A stretch of DNA of 64,000 bases from NCBI GenBank assembly GCA_002479255.1, contig DLMJ01000032.1, positions 124,001 to 188,000 of the forward strand, in the 5' to 3' direction. The notes beneath the pieces were generated by a model. That model was given only the letters and a program-made list of their open reading frames with translations. It was not told the DNA's origin and did no database searches. Numbering within the stretch: position 1 is the stretch's first letter; every line of letters starts with the position of its first letter. The DNA is from Candidatus Binatus soli (GTDB taxonomy: Bacteria > Desulfobacterota > Binatia > Binatales > Binataceae). The position numbers were made by a program, and so were the translations under genes. Shown here in pieces: positions 16,954-24,748 of the stretch.

Positions 16954-17712
16954 ATGAATAGGGTTCCCGAGAGCAGTTTGAACAAGGTGCCAGAAGTTAC
17001 CCTGGCTTTCTGGGTCATCAAGATCGCCGCAACGACTATGGGTGAAACAGCCGCCGATGCGGTGTCGATGACTATGCATCTAGGGTACGCGATCGGCACC
17101 GCCATTTTCTTCACCTTCTTCATTGTCACTGTCGCAGCTCAGGTCACCTCGAAATCCTTCCATCCATTTCTGTATTGGGCCGTTATCGTCGCAACTACCA
17201 CCGTAGGCACGACGATGGCGGACTATGCGGATCGTTCTCTCGGGATCGGTTACATCGGAGGTTCGCTGACTCTCTTCACCATGTTGATGCTTGTTCTTGG
17301 AATATGGCGGTTCACCATGGGCTCTGTGTCCGTCAACAACATCACGTCGGCCAAAGTCGAAATGTTCTACTGGACGACGATTCTATTCTCTAACACGCTG
17401 GGTACCGCCCTTGGCGACTTTCTAGCCGATGATTCCGGACTCGGATTCGGAGGAGGGGCGCTGGTTTTTGCCGGCGCGCTGGTGCTGGTCGCAGCCGCAT
17501 ACTTCTATACCAAGGCGTCGCACACATTGTTGTTTTGGATGGCGTTTATCCTGACCCGGCCGCTCGGTGCGACGCTCGGCGATCTCCTGACCAAGCCGCA
17601 TGCGGATGGCGGTTTCAATCTCAGCCGTATCAGTTCTTCTTTAATCATCGCGATTTTCATCTTCGCCTGTATTTTGTTCACGCCCCAAAGAGCGGGCAGC
17701 CATCCGGGATAG
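16954..17712 (+). CDS. COG4705-like membrane protein
   Basis: A 252-aa protein with about eight hydrophobic segments. The N-terminal signature NKVPEVTLAFWVIKIAATTMGETAAD and the later repeats (TTTVGTTMADYADR, NTLGTALGDFLAD, RPLGATLGDLL) show an internal repeat of a helix-T-x-G-D/E motif, typical of COG4705 'uncharacterised membrane-anchored protein'. The ATG at 16954 has GGAGAG upstream; a longer TTG start is less likely. It precedes the kdp block by about 300 bp but seems separately expressed. Function unknown. Confidence 0.85.
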   Translation: MNRVPESSLNKVPEVTLAFWVIKIAATTMGETAADAVSMTMHLGYAIGTAIFFTFFIVTVAAQVTSKSFHPFLYWAVIVATTTVGTTMADYADRSLGIGYIGGSLTLFTMLMLVLGIWRFTMGSVSVNNITSAKVEMFYWTTILFSNTLGTALGDFLADDSGLGFGGGALVFAGALVLVAAAYFYTKASHTLLFWMAFILTRPLGATLGDLLTKPHADGGFNLSRISSSLIIAIFIFACILFTPQRAGSHPG

Positions 17713-17798
17713 CAGGAAATGAGCCTATGAGCGAACGCTGGACGAGGGTATCGCTGCGGCTCGGGGATGTCGATGAAGTTTGCATCGAAAAGCACGAT

Positions 17799-17812
17799 GC
17801 ATTTTGAAATGC
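17799..17812. promoter_or_regulatory. candidate activator site upstream of kdp
   Basis: A near-palindrome GCATTT-TG-AAATGC centred about 82 bp before the predicted start of the kdp transcript. This is the usual distance for an NtrC-type upstream activator site. A second dyad (TGGAA-N7-TTCCA) lies at 17842-17858 directly before the -24 element. Assignment to the downstream sigma-54 activator is inference. Confidence 0.35.
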
Positions 17813-17862
17813 CGCGAGCCTGAAGTATGAAAAAAGCCTTGTGGAATCAGCGCTTCCAGCAT

Positions 17863-17878
17863 TGGCACGGGCGGTGCT
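17863..17878 (+). promoter_or_regulatory. sigma-54 (-24/-12) promoter of the kdp operon
   Basis: The sequence TGGCACGGGCGGTGCT has the -24 GG at 17864-17865 and the -12 GC at 17876-17877, exactly 10 bases apart as sigma-54 requires. The -24 half (TGGCACG) is consensus; the -12 half is GTGC instead of TTGC. Transcription would start near 17888, giving a leader of about 135 bases before the first small gene. It fits the sigma-54-type regulator encoded at the end of the same gene block. Confidence 0.6.
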
Positions 17879-18024
17879 GAAAATCTTGTCGCGACAGATG
17901 TCGAACGGATCGGACGACCCCCCTTGGTTACCCTGGGAACACTCTCGTCGCTCCGAACTGCGCGCGCACTAACAAACCGCACTAAACTTTATTAAATCGG
18001 GAAACCATCAGTGGAGGCACGACT

Positions 18025-18120
18025 ATGGACCTTTGGACTTGGATACCACTTACCTTCGGGCTCGGCATCGCGGCCATAGGACTATGCTTCGCCTTCCTTT
18101 ACGCCTGCGAGCGAATCTGA
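18025..18120 (+). CDS. small single-helix membrane peptide upstream of kdpF
   Basis: A 31-aa peptide, MDLWTWIPLTFGLGIAAIGL followed by CFAFLYACERI, with one hydrophobic helix. The ATG has GGAGG 8 bp upstream, a strong translation signal. Similar W-I-P...YA-x-CE peptides occur before kdpF or kdpA in some bacteria. It probably associates with the Kdp complex, but the role is not known. Confidence 0.7.
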   Translation: MDLWTWIPLTFGLGIAAIGLCFAFLYACERI

Positions 18121-18136
18121 ATCTACGAGGTTAGTC

Positions 18137-18217
18137 ATGACTTACGTTACCGCTGCTGTCTGCGTCTTTCTTCTTGTGTATCTGACCGTAGCGCTGGTGC
18201 GCCCGGAATGGTTCTAA
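18137..18217 (+). CDS. kdpF: KdpF, small subunit of the K+-transporting ATPase
   Basis: A 26-aa peptide with a single transmembrane helix and the family ending (LLVYLTVALVRPEWF), in which the helix is followed by Arg-Pro-Glu. KdpF stabilises the KdpABC complex. It lies 16 bp after the preceding small peptide gene and 31 bp before kdpA, which is the usual kdpFABC order. Confidence 0.8.
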   Translation: MTYVTAAVCVFLLVYLTVALVRPEWF

Positions 18218-18248
18218 GCGGCAGACTCTCGCCCGGAGGTACCTAGCG

Positions 18249-20072
18249 ATGTTGCAACTTTGGCTTCTTCCCGCCGCGCTGATTGTCACTGCGGTGTTAG
18301 TATCGATTCCACTTAGCAAATACTGTGCCTGGATCATGGAGGGCCAGTATCGGCCGCTGCCGGGATTTGGCTGGATCGAGCGCAAGCTCGACAGCGGTCC
18401 TCAAGACTGGAAGCAGTACACGGCCGCGCTTCTGATTTTCAACCTGTTACTGTTCGTCTGGGGTTACGTGGTGCTCGCGGTTCAACCGATTATGCCGCTG
18501 AATCCGCGTCACCTTGGCATGTTGGCGCCGACGACGATATTCAACTCCGTCACGTCCTTCATGACCAATACAAACCTGCAGGACTATTCAGGCGACGTAC
18601 ACTTCTCAAATTTCAGCCAGATTTTCTTCACCATTTCCAACCAGTACATATCCGCCGCGGTTGGCTTTTGTGCACTTGTGGCAATGATTCGCGCCTTCCG
18701 TGGCGAGCAGAAGGTCGGCAACTACTTCGTCGATATGTGGCGCGTGCTGATTTACATGTTTGTGCCGGCCGCGATCCTGTCCGGCGTGCTCTTCATGCAG
18801 CAGGGCATGCCGATGACGTTTAAGAGCACGATTCAGGTCGCCACTCTGGAACCGGGTGCGATGGGAACTGACGACAAAGGTGTGGCCAAGGAACAGACTA
18901 TCGTGTTTGGCCCGGTCGCCGCAGCGATTCCGATCAAGCAGATCGGCACGAATGGCGGTGGATTCTTTGGCGCCAACTCCGCGCATCCGTATGAGAATCC
19001 GAGCGCGTGGACGAACTTCATCACCTGCTTCGACATGATGATGTTTCCGTTCACGCTGGTTCTGATGTTCGGCCGGATGCTGCGAAGAGTGAGGCACTCG
19101 ATTGTGATCTACGGCGTGATGCTGACGCTCATGGTCGGCATGATCGCGTGGGCTATCTATTTCGAGCTGAAACCGAATCCTGGACTAACCGCACATCCCG
19201 CCAGTGTCACCTACAAGATTCCGAGTGCAACCGCAAAGGGTGGGTTCCGCGAATTGACCATTCCTCAAGTCGCGGGTCTGCCGATTGATCAACATCTGGG
19301 TAATCTCGAAGGCAAGGAAATGCGATTCGGCATCGTTGCCGCTCCCACCTTCGCCGCACTCACTACCGCAGTCACTTGCGGTGCTGTGAACTGCGCCCAC
19401 GACAGCCTCAATCCTCTCACCGGGCTTTCGCCGATGGTGGGCATGTGGCTGAACTGCGTGTTCGGAGGCAAGGGCGTCGGCATGATTAACATCCTGCTCT
19501 TCCTCATCATTGGCGTATTCATCGCAGGCCAGATGGTGGGGCGCTCGCCGGAATATCTCGGCCGCAAAGTCGGCGCGCGTGAAGTCAAGCTGGCGGTTAT
19601 CGCACTTCTGGTGCATCCGCTGATGATTCTTGGAACGACCGGTTTATTCGCGGCCACAAGCTGGGGCACCAAGGCGGAGTTCAATCCCGCCGCGCACGGC
19701 TTCTCAGAAGTTATGTATCAATTCACCTCGGCATCCGCGAACAACGGCTCGGGTTTCGAAGGGCTGGGCGATACCTGGGGCTTTAATGACAATCCCAATC
19801 CCGCTCCAACCAGCCGGCAATTGGATATCGCGGCGGGGTTGGTCATGCTGTTCAGTCGATACCTGCCAATCGTGGCGCCGATTGCGATGGCCGCCTTTCT
19901 TGGAATGAAGAAGGAGGCGCCATCCGGGCTCGGCACCATGCGCGACGACAGTATGACGTTCTACTGGCTCTTGCTCGGCACCATCGTAATCCTCGGCGCG
20001 CTAATGTTCTTACCTGTAGCCGCCCTCGGTCCGCTTGCCGATCACTGGGGTCCGATGCCGTTCGGCGGATAG
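18249..20072 (+). CDS. kdpA: potassium-transporting ATPase subunit KdpA
   Basis: A 607-aa K+-channel-like subunit with about ten helices. The filter-like segment GTNGGGFFGANSAHPYENP near residue 236 and related loops (TSFMTNTNLQDYSG, NNGSGFEGLG) are the pore motifs of KdpA. It binds and conducts K+ in the KdpFABC pump. GGAGG precedes the ATG at 18249. Length is slightly above the E. coli protein (557 aa), with an extra segment near residues 200-215 and 310-345. Confidence 0.97.
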   Translation: MLQLWLLPAALIVTAVLVSIPLSKYCAWIMEGQYRPLPGFGWIERKLDSGPQDWKQYTAALLIFNLLLFVWGYVVLAVQPIMPLNPRHLGMLAPTTIFNSVTSFMTNTNLQDYSGDVHFSNFSQIFFTISNQYISAAVGFCALVAMIRAFRGEQKVGNYFVDMWRVLIYMFVPAAILSGVLFMQQGMPMTFKSTIQVATLEPGAMGTDDKGVAKEQTIVFGPVAAAIPIKQIGTNGGGFFGANSAHPYENPSAWTNFITCFDMMMFPFTLVLMFGRMLRRVRHSIVIYGVMLTLMVGMIAWAIYFELKPNPGLTAHPASVTYKIPSATAKGGFRELTIPQVAGLPIDQHLGNLEGKEMRFGIVAAPTFAALTTAVTCGAVNCAHDSLNPLTGLSPMVGMWLNCVFGGKGVGMINILLFLIIGVFIAGQMVGRSPEYLGRKVGAREVKLAVIALLVHPLMILGTTGLFAATSWGTKAEFNPAAHGFSEVMYQFTSASANNGSGFEGLGDTWGFNDNPNPAPTSRQLDIAAGLVMLFSRYLPIVAPIAMAAFLGMKKEAPSGLGTMRDDSMTFYWLLLGTIVILGALMFLPVAALGPLADHWGPMPFGG

Positions 20073-20114
20073 GTCGATCGCTAAAGAAGATGTACCAATC
20101 GAGGATCCTCGAGA

Positions 20115-22280
20115 ATGGAAGCTGTAAAAAACATACCGACGCCACCTGAACTGAAGATCACGCCTCAGGCACCGGTGCCGCCGCGGCGATCGCGAGCCCA
20201 CGCGCTGTTCGCGTCGGAGCTGGTGCGTCCGGCGATCAAGGAAGCGTTCCTGATGCTGCGGCCCGACGTTCAGTGGCGCAATCCCGTCATGTTTGTCGTG
20301 GAAATCGGGTCGGTATTGACGCTCCTGTTCATTATACAGGCGTTTCTTAGCCAGTCGGTGAGCCAAGTTCCGATTAGCTACTTCATCGCACTCGATTTCT
20401 GGCTTTGGTTGACGGTGCTGTTCGCGAACTTTGCCACTGCACTGGCAGAAGCTCGCGGACGCGCCCAGGCTCAATCGCTCCGCAAGGCGCGCAAGGACAC
20501 GCCCGGATACCGGCTCAAGGGCAAAGATATTATCGAGGAGGTTTCGTCCGCCGATCTGAAACCCGGCGACCGGGTCGTGGTCGAAGCGGGCCAGATCATC
20601 CCCGGCGACGGCGAGATTATTGAAGGGCTCGCGTCTGTCGACGAGTCCGCGATAACCGGCGAGTCAGCTCCCGTCATCCGCGAATCAGGCGGCGACCGTT
20701 CGGGTGTGACGGGCGGAACGCGGGTTCTCTCGGATCGCATCATCGTGGAAATTACGGCTGCCACGGGCGAATCGTTCCTCGATCGCATGATTGCTCTTGT
20801 CGAAGGTGCGGTTCGTCAACGCACGCCCAACGAAATCGCACTGAGCCTTGTGCTCACTGCTTTCACGCTGCTCTTCGTAATCGTTGTCGTGCCCCTTTGG
20901 CCGATGGCTCTCAACGCCGAGATCTACATGGCGAGCTATCTCGGAATGACGGAACCGCTGAAGAGCCTCGGCACGGACGTTCCTACCCTGGTGGCGCTGG
21001 TGGTATGCCTGATTCCGACGACGATCGGCGCGTTGCTGGCCGCGATCGGTATCGCCGGCATGGACCGTGCCCTTCAGGCGAACATTCTCGCCAAGAGCGG
21101 CAAAGCGGTTGAGACCGCAGGTGACATCGATGTCGTGCTGCTCGACAAGACCGGCACGATCACAATGGGCAATCGGCACGCGACTGATTTTCTGCCGGTC
21201 GGAAAATATACTGCTGCACAGCTCGGTCGTCTCGCCGCGCTCGCGTCAATCGCCGATCAAACGCCCGAAGGAAAGACGATCGTAAGACTCCACCTTGATC
21301 GGGGTGGAACCCCGGCCGACGTAACCGCTCCAGACGGCGCACAGTTCATTTCGTTCTCCGCACAGACGCGGATGAGCGGGATCGATCTTCCCGATGGCCG
21401 TCAAATTCGCAAGGGCGCACCGGAGGCCATAATACGCTTCGTCGAGCGTCAGTCCGGTACCGCTCCAGCCGAATTCCAGCCCGCAGTTGATGCGATTGGC
21501 AGGCAAGGCGCTACACCGCTCGCAGTCGCCGATGGCGCCACTGTCGTCGGTGTCGTCGTACTCTCCGATATTCTGAAAACCGGCATCAGCGAGCGCCTGG
21601 AGCGTCTGCGCAGGATGGGCGTGCGCAGCGTCATGATAACGGGCGACAATCCGCTCACCGCCGCGACAATCGCGAAGAAAGCAGGCGTTGATGACTTCGT
21701 CGCGCAGTGCACGCCCGAGGCGAAGCTCGCTTACATCCGCAAGGAGCAGGCCGACGGCAAGCTCGTCGCAATGATCGGAGACGGCACCAACGACGCGCCG
21801 GCGCTGGCGCAAGCGGACGTTGGCCTTGCGATGAATTCGGGCACCCAGGCCGCCAAGGAAGCCGGCAACATGGTCGACCTCGACAGCAACCCGACCAAGT
21901 TGCTCGAGGTCGTTGAGATCGGCAAGCAGTTGCTGATGACGCGCGGCGCGCTGACGACATTCTCGATCGCCAACGATGTCGCGAAATACTTCGCGATCGT
22001 GCCTGCGCTGTTCGCCGGCACATTGCCGTGGTTGAAGGTGATGGACGTCATGCACCTTCACTCGCCAACTTCGGCCATACTCTCGGCGGTTATATTCAAC
22101 GCGGTAATCATTCCGCTACTCATCCCGATCGCGCTTCGCGGAGTGCGGTATCGTCCGCTGGGAGCCGACGCGCTGCTGCGTAAAAACCTGCTGATTTGGG
22201 GTTTGGGCGGTGTCGTTCTTCCGTTCGCGGGAATCAAGCTGATCGACATGATCATGGTCGCGGGACACCTGATTTCTTAA
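20115..22280 (+). CDS. kdpB: potassium-transporting ATPase subunit KdpB
   Basis: A 721-aa P-type ATPase. The phosphorylation motif DKTGTIT has its Asp at residue 344; the TGES actuator loop (ITGES) lies near 180, and GDGTNDAPAL forms the hinge near 555. Length is close to the family norm (about 680), with a Pro/Arg-rich N-terminal extension of about 30 residues. It powers K+ uptake with KdpA. The gap to kdpA is 42 bp. Confidence 0.97.
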   Translation: MEAVKNIPTPPELKITPQAPVPPRRSRAHALFASELVRPAIKEAFLMLRPDVQWRNPVMFVVEIGSVLTLLFIIQAFLSQSVSQVPISYFIALDFWLWLTVLFANFATALAEARGRAQAQSLRKARKDTPGYRLKGKDIIEEVSSADLKPGDRVVVEAGQIIPGDGEIIEGLASVDESAITGESAPVIRESGGDRSGVTGGTRVLSDRIIVEITAATGESFLDRMIALVEGAVRQRTPNEIALSLVLTAFTLLFVIVVVPLWPMALNAEIYMASYLGMTEPLKSLGTDVPTLVALVVCLIPTTIGALLAAIGIAGMDRALQANILAKSGKAVETAGDIDVVLLDKTGTITMGNRHATDFLPVGKYTAAQLGRLAALASIADQTPEGKTIVRLHLDRGGTPADVTAPDGAQFISFSAQTRMSGIDLPDGRQIRKGAPEAIIRFVERQSGTAPAEFQPAVDAIGRQGATPLAVADGATVVGVVVLSDILKTGISERLERLRRMGVRSVMITGDNPLTAATIAKKAGVDDFVAQCTPEAKLAYIRKEQADGKLVAMIGDGTNDAPALAQADVGLAMNSGTQAAKEAGNMVDLDSNPTKLLEVVEIGKQLLMTRGALTTFSIANDVAKYFAIVPALFAGTLPWLKVMDVMHLHSPTSAILSAVIFNAVIIPLLIPIALRGVRYRPLGADALLRKNLLIWGLGGVVLPFAGIKLIDMIMVAGHLIS

Positions 22281-22304
22281 CGAGAGGCACCTAGAGGCAG
22301 AGCC

Positions 22305-23321
22305 ATGTCACGCTATTTTTCAAAGAGTTTTCTGCTCTTCCTGTTCGTCATTCCGATAATCTGCATAATATACCCATCTGTGCTATGGGTAATTGGCCAG
22401 GTGTTCTTCCCCTTCCAGGCCAACGGCAGCATTGTCAATGGTCCGGATGGAAAGCCGGTCGGCTCCCTGTTAATCGCGCAGCCGTTCACCAAGGATGAGT
22501 ATTTTCAGCCGCGGCCGTCCGCGGCGTCATACGACGCATCGGCGTCGGCACCCTCGAACCTTTCCGCTTCGAACTACCTTCTTCGGGACCGTGTCGCGCG
22601 CGCCCTTGGCCCAATCGTGGTATACAGCGACGGCCCGAAAAAGGGTCAGCAGATTGCGCCGGATATTGAGGCCTGGTTTCAGCAGGACAAGTTTGGCGGA
22701 CAGCCGCACATCGTCGCGCAGTGGGACGATGCTCACAATGAACTCGCGACAGGCTGGGTGAGTGCCGATCCGACACACGCCGCATACGTTGATGACTGGA
22801 CGAAGAAGCATCCGAACGAAGTATCTAAGTGGAAGAAGGACAATCCCGGCACGCCGGATCCAAAGGCTGCTGATCTGGCGGTGCTCTTTTTCGAAACGTT
22901 CTCGAAAGACAATCCGGGCAAGTTCCCCTCGGCAGTTTCTCACCAGGGCGCTGACGGAAAAACCGTCACCGCAATTGAGCCGGTGAACCAGGGATCGGAT
23001 ATACAGTCGATCTTCTTCGACATGTGGCGTCAGGAGCATGCCGATGCACCCCTGCAGGATGTGCCGGCCGATATGGTAATGGCGTCGGGCTCCGGTCTCG
23101 ATCCTCACATCAGCCTGCCGAACGCCGAGTATCAATTGGATCGCATTTCCCAGAAATGGGCTTCCGACACCAAGCGCGATCCGAAACAGGTTCGTAACGA
23201 GATCGAGCAGATGATCGAAGCCAATGCGTGCGCGCCGTTCGGTGGGCTCGCGGGCGAAAAGTTCGTCAACGTGCTGGAACTCAACCTCGCATTGAGAAAC
23301 AAGTACGGGCAGCCTCAATAG
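22305..23321 (+). CDS. kdpC: enlarged potassium-transporting ATPase subunit KdpC
   Basis: A 338-aa KdpC; the family is usually about 190-200 aa. The N-terminal helix, the PFTKDEYFQPRPSAASYD segment (60-77) and the C-terminal part (SGSGLDPHIS at 261-270, VNVLELNLAL at 321-330) are conserved. Between about 103 and 248 lies an insert of some 145 residues (W-rich, for example AWFQQDKF, DDWTKKHPNEVSKWKKD) with no family I recognise. The insert would sit in the periplasmic domain. Long KdpC proteins occur in a few phyla. It is 24 bp after kdpB. Confidence 0.93.
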   Translation: MSRYFSKSFLLFLFVIPIICIIYPSVLWVIGQVFFPFQANGSIVNGPDGKPVGSLLIAQPFTKDEYFQPRPSAASYDASASAPSNLSASNYLLRDRVARALGPIVVYSDGPKKGQQIAPDIEAWFQQDKFGGQPHIVAQWDDAHNELATGWVSADPTHAAYVDDWTKKHPNEVSKWKKDNPGTPDPKAADLAVLFFETFSKDNPGKFPSAVSHQGADGKTVTAIEPVNQGSDIQSIFFDMWRQEHADAPLQDVPADMVMASGSGLDPHISLPNAEYQLDRISQKWASDTKRDPKQVRNEIEQMIEANACAPFGGLAGEKFVNVLELNLALRNKYGQPQ

Positions 23322-23382
23322 ATCGAAGCGCGGACCTCGGATACGGCAAACGCCCGGGCTCTTAGCGGGCGAGGTTCCCAAT

Positions 23383-23587
23383 ATGGAAGCCACAGACGGC
23401 CTCCAGGTGGCACGGGTTGCCCACGCGCGCGGCATAAGCGAAGATCAGGTGTGGCAGTTGATTGCCGAGAACACGCGGCCGCGATTTGCGGGAATCTTCG
23501 GCGGAGCCCGGCGTAAACGCGCTGCTGCTGAACCTGGCCCTCGATCGCGCCGCGGGAAGTCATGGCGGAACAACTCCCGGGACTTGA
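23383..23587 (+). pseudogene. kdpC: frameshifted C-terminal remnant of a second, normal-type kdpC
   Basis: Frame 1 reads LQVARVAHARGISEDQVWQL and on to IAENTRPRFAGIFG, matching the normal KdpC tail. About position 23503 the frame shifts by one base and continues in the next frame as GEPGVNALLLNLALD, the classic KdpC ending (E. coli ends VNVLALNLALD). The shifted frame stops at 23585-23587, directly followed by the ATG of the KdpD-like gene, a typical kdpC-kdpD junction. The upstream part is missing. This is a fossil of another kdpC, distinct from the long one upstream. Confidence 0.7.
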
Positions 23588-24748
23588 ATGGACGATGAAA
23601 AACGGCCTGAGCCCGAAGCTTTTCTCGATCTTGTGCCCCAAACTCAACGGGGACGGCTCAAAGTTTATATCGGCGCCGCCGCCGGCGTAGGCAAGACATA
23701 CAGGATGCTCGAGGAGGCGCATCAGCTCCGCGATCGGGGAGTGGATGTCGTGCTCGGCTTGATTGAAACGCACAACCGCCGCGAGACGGAGGAGCGGATT
23801 GGCAACCTCGAGGTCGTTGCGCGCCGCCAGATTTCGTACCGCGGAGTTACGCTGGAAGAGATGGACATCGATGCGATCATCGCGCGCAAGCCCGAGGTTG
23901 TGATCGTCGATGAGCTCGCGCATACCAACGCCCCCGGCTCCGGCCACGAAAAGCGCTACCAGGACGTCGAGCAGATCGTCAGCACCGGCATCAATGTGAT
24001 TACCGCCATGAACATCCAGCACGTCGAAAGTCTGAACGCGGTGATGAGGCGCCTCACCGGCATCGACGTACGCGAGACGGTGCCCGATTCGTTCCTCGCG
24101 CGCGCCGATCAAATCGTTGACATCGATATGCCCATGGAAGCGCTGCGCGAACGACTGCGCGAGGGGAAGATTTACCCGCAAGACCAGATCGAACACGCGC
24201 TGAAGAATTTTTTCAAGCCGAGCAATCTTGCCTCGCTCCGTGAACTGGCGCTGCGCGAGGTCGCGCGCAGTCTGGACCGCCAGCGCCTCGACCGCGAGGC
24301 GCTCAAGCGCGAGGGCGGCCGCCACGCGAACGTGATCGATCGCATCATGGTCGGAATCTCGTCCAACGCCGCCGACACCGGACAACTGCTGCGCAAGGCT
24401 TCGCGCATCGCCGGACAGCTCAACGCCGAATGGTTCGCCGTGCACATCGAGACGCCCGCCGAGTCGGTGAAAAATATCGGCACCAGGGATTTCGTCGCGC
24501 TGCTCAACAACATCAATGTCGCGAGCGACCTCGGCGCCGAAACCGTGTGGCTCAAGTCCGACGATGTGGTCAAGGCGCTGATCGACTTCGCGCACGACAA
24601 GGGCGTGACGAAGCTAATCGTCGGCCGGACCCATCAGCCGCGATGGCGCCGGTGGCTCAAGGGCGACGTGCCGGCGCGGCTGGTTGCGGACGCACGCGAT
24701 CTCGACGTGGAAATCGTCGCGACCGAAGAACGGGAGGAATCGCGATGA
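23588..24748 (+). CDS. stand-alone KdpD N-terminal sensor protein (KdpD + USP domains)
   Basis: A 386-aa cytoplasmic protein equal to the N-terminal part of KdpD, ending before the membrane and kinase regions. The Walker A motif GAAAGVGKT is at 29-37, the Walker B-like VVIVDELAHTN is near 99-110, and a universal-stress-protein-like domain fills about 250-375 (ending in VGRTHQPRWRRWLKG, a KdpD USP signature). It senses K+ or ATP-type signals and must act through another protein, most likely the kinase encoded next (4-bp ATGA overlap). No kinase domain is present in the gene. Confidence 0.93.
   Translation: MDDEKRPEPEAFLDLVPQTQRGRLKVYIGAAAGVGKTYRMLEEAHQLRDRGVDVVLGLIETHNRRETEERIGNLEVVARRQISYRGVTLEEMDIDAIIARKPEVVIVDELAHTNAPGSGHEKRYQDVEQIVSTGINVITAMNIQHVESLNAVMRRLTGIDVRETVPDSFLARADQIVDIDMPMEALRERLREGKIYPQDQIEHALKNFFKPSNLASLRELALREVARSLDRQRLDREALKREGGRHANVIDRIMVGISSNAADTGQLLRKASRIAGQLNAEWFAVHIETPAESVKNIGTRDFVALLNNINVASDLGAETVWLKSDDVVKALIDFAHDKGVTKLIVGRTHQPRWRRWLKGDVPARLVADARDLDVEIVATEEREESR

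Noticed and set aside
17888..18020. Riboswitch (c-di-AMP type) in the kdp leader
   Set aside because: No conserved core motifs of the ydaO class could be recognised by eye in the leader.
24430..24744. Upstream extension of the histidine kinase frame
   Set aside because: It lies within the KdpD-like gene and is Arg-rich; the ATG at 24745 with ATGA overlap is the natural start. The same holds for 25995-26531 before the regulator.
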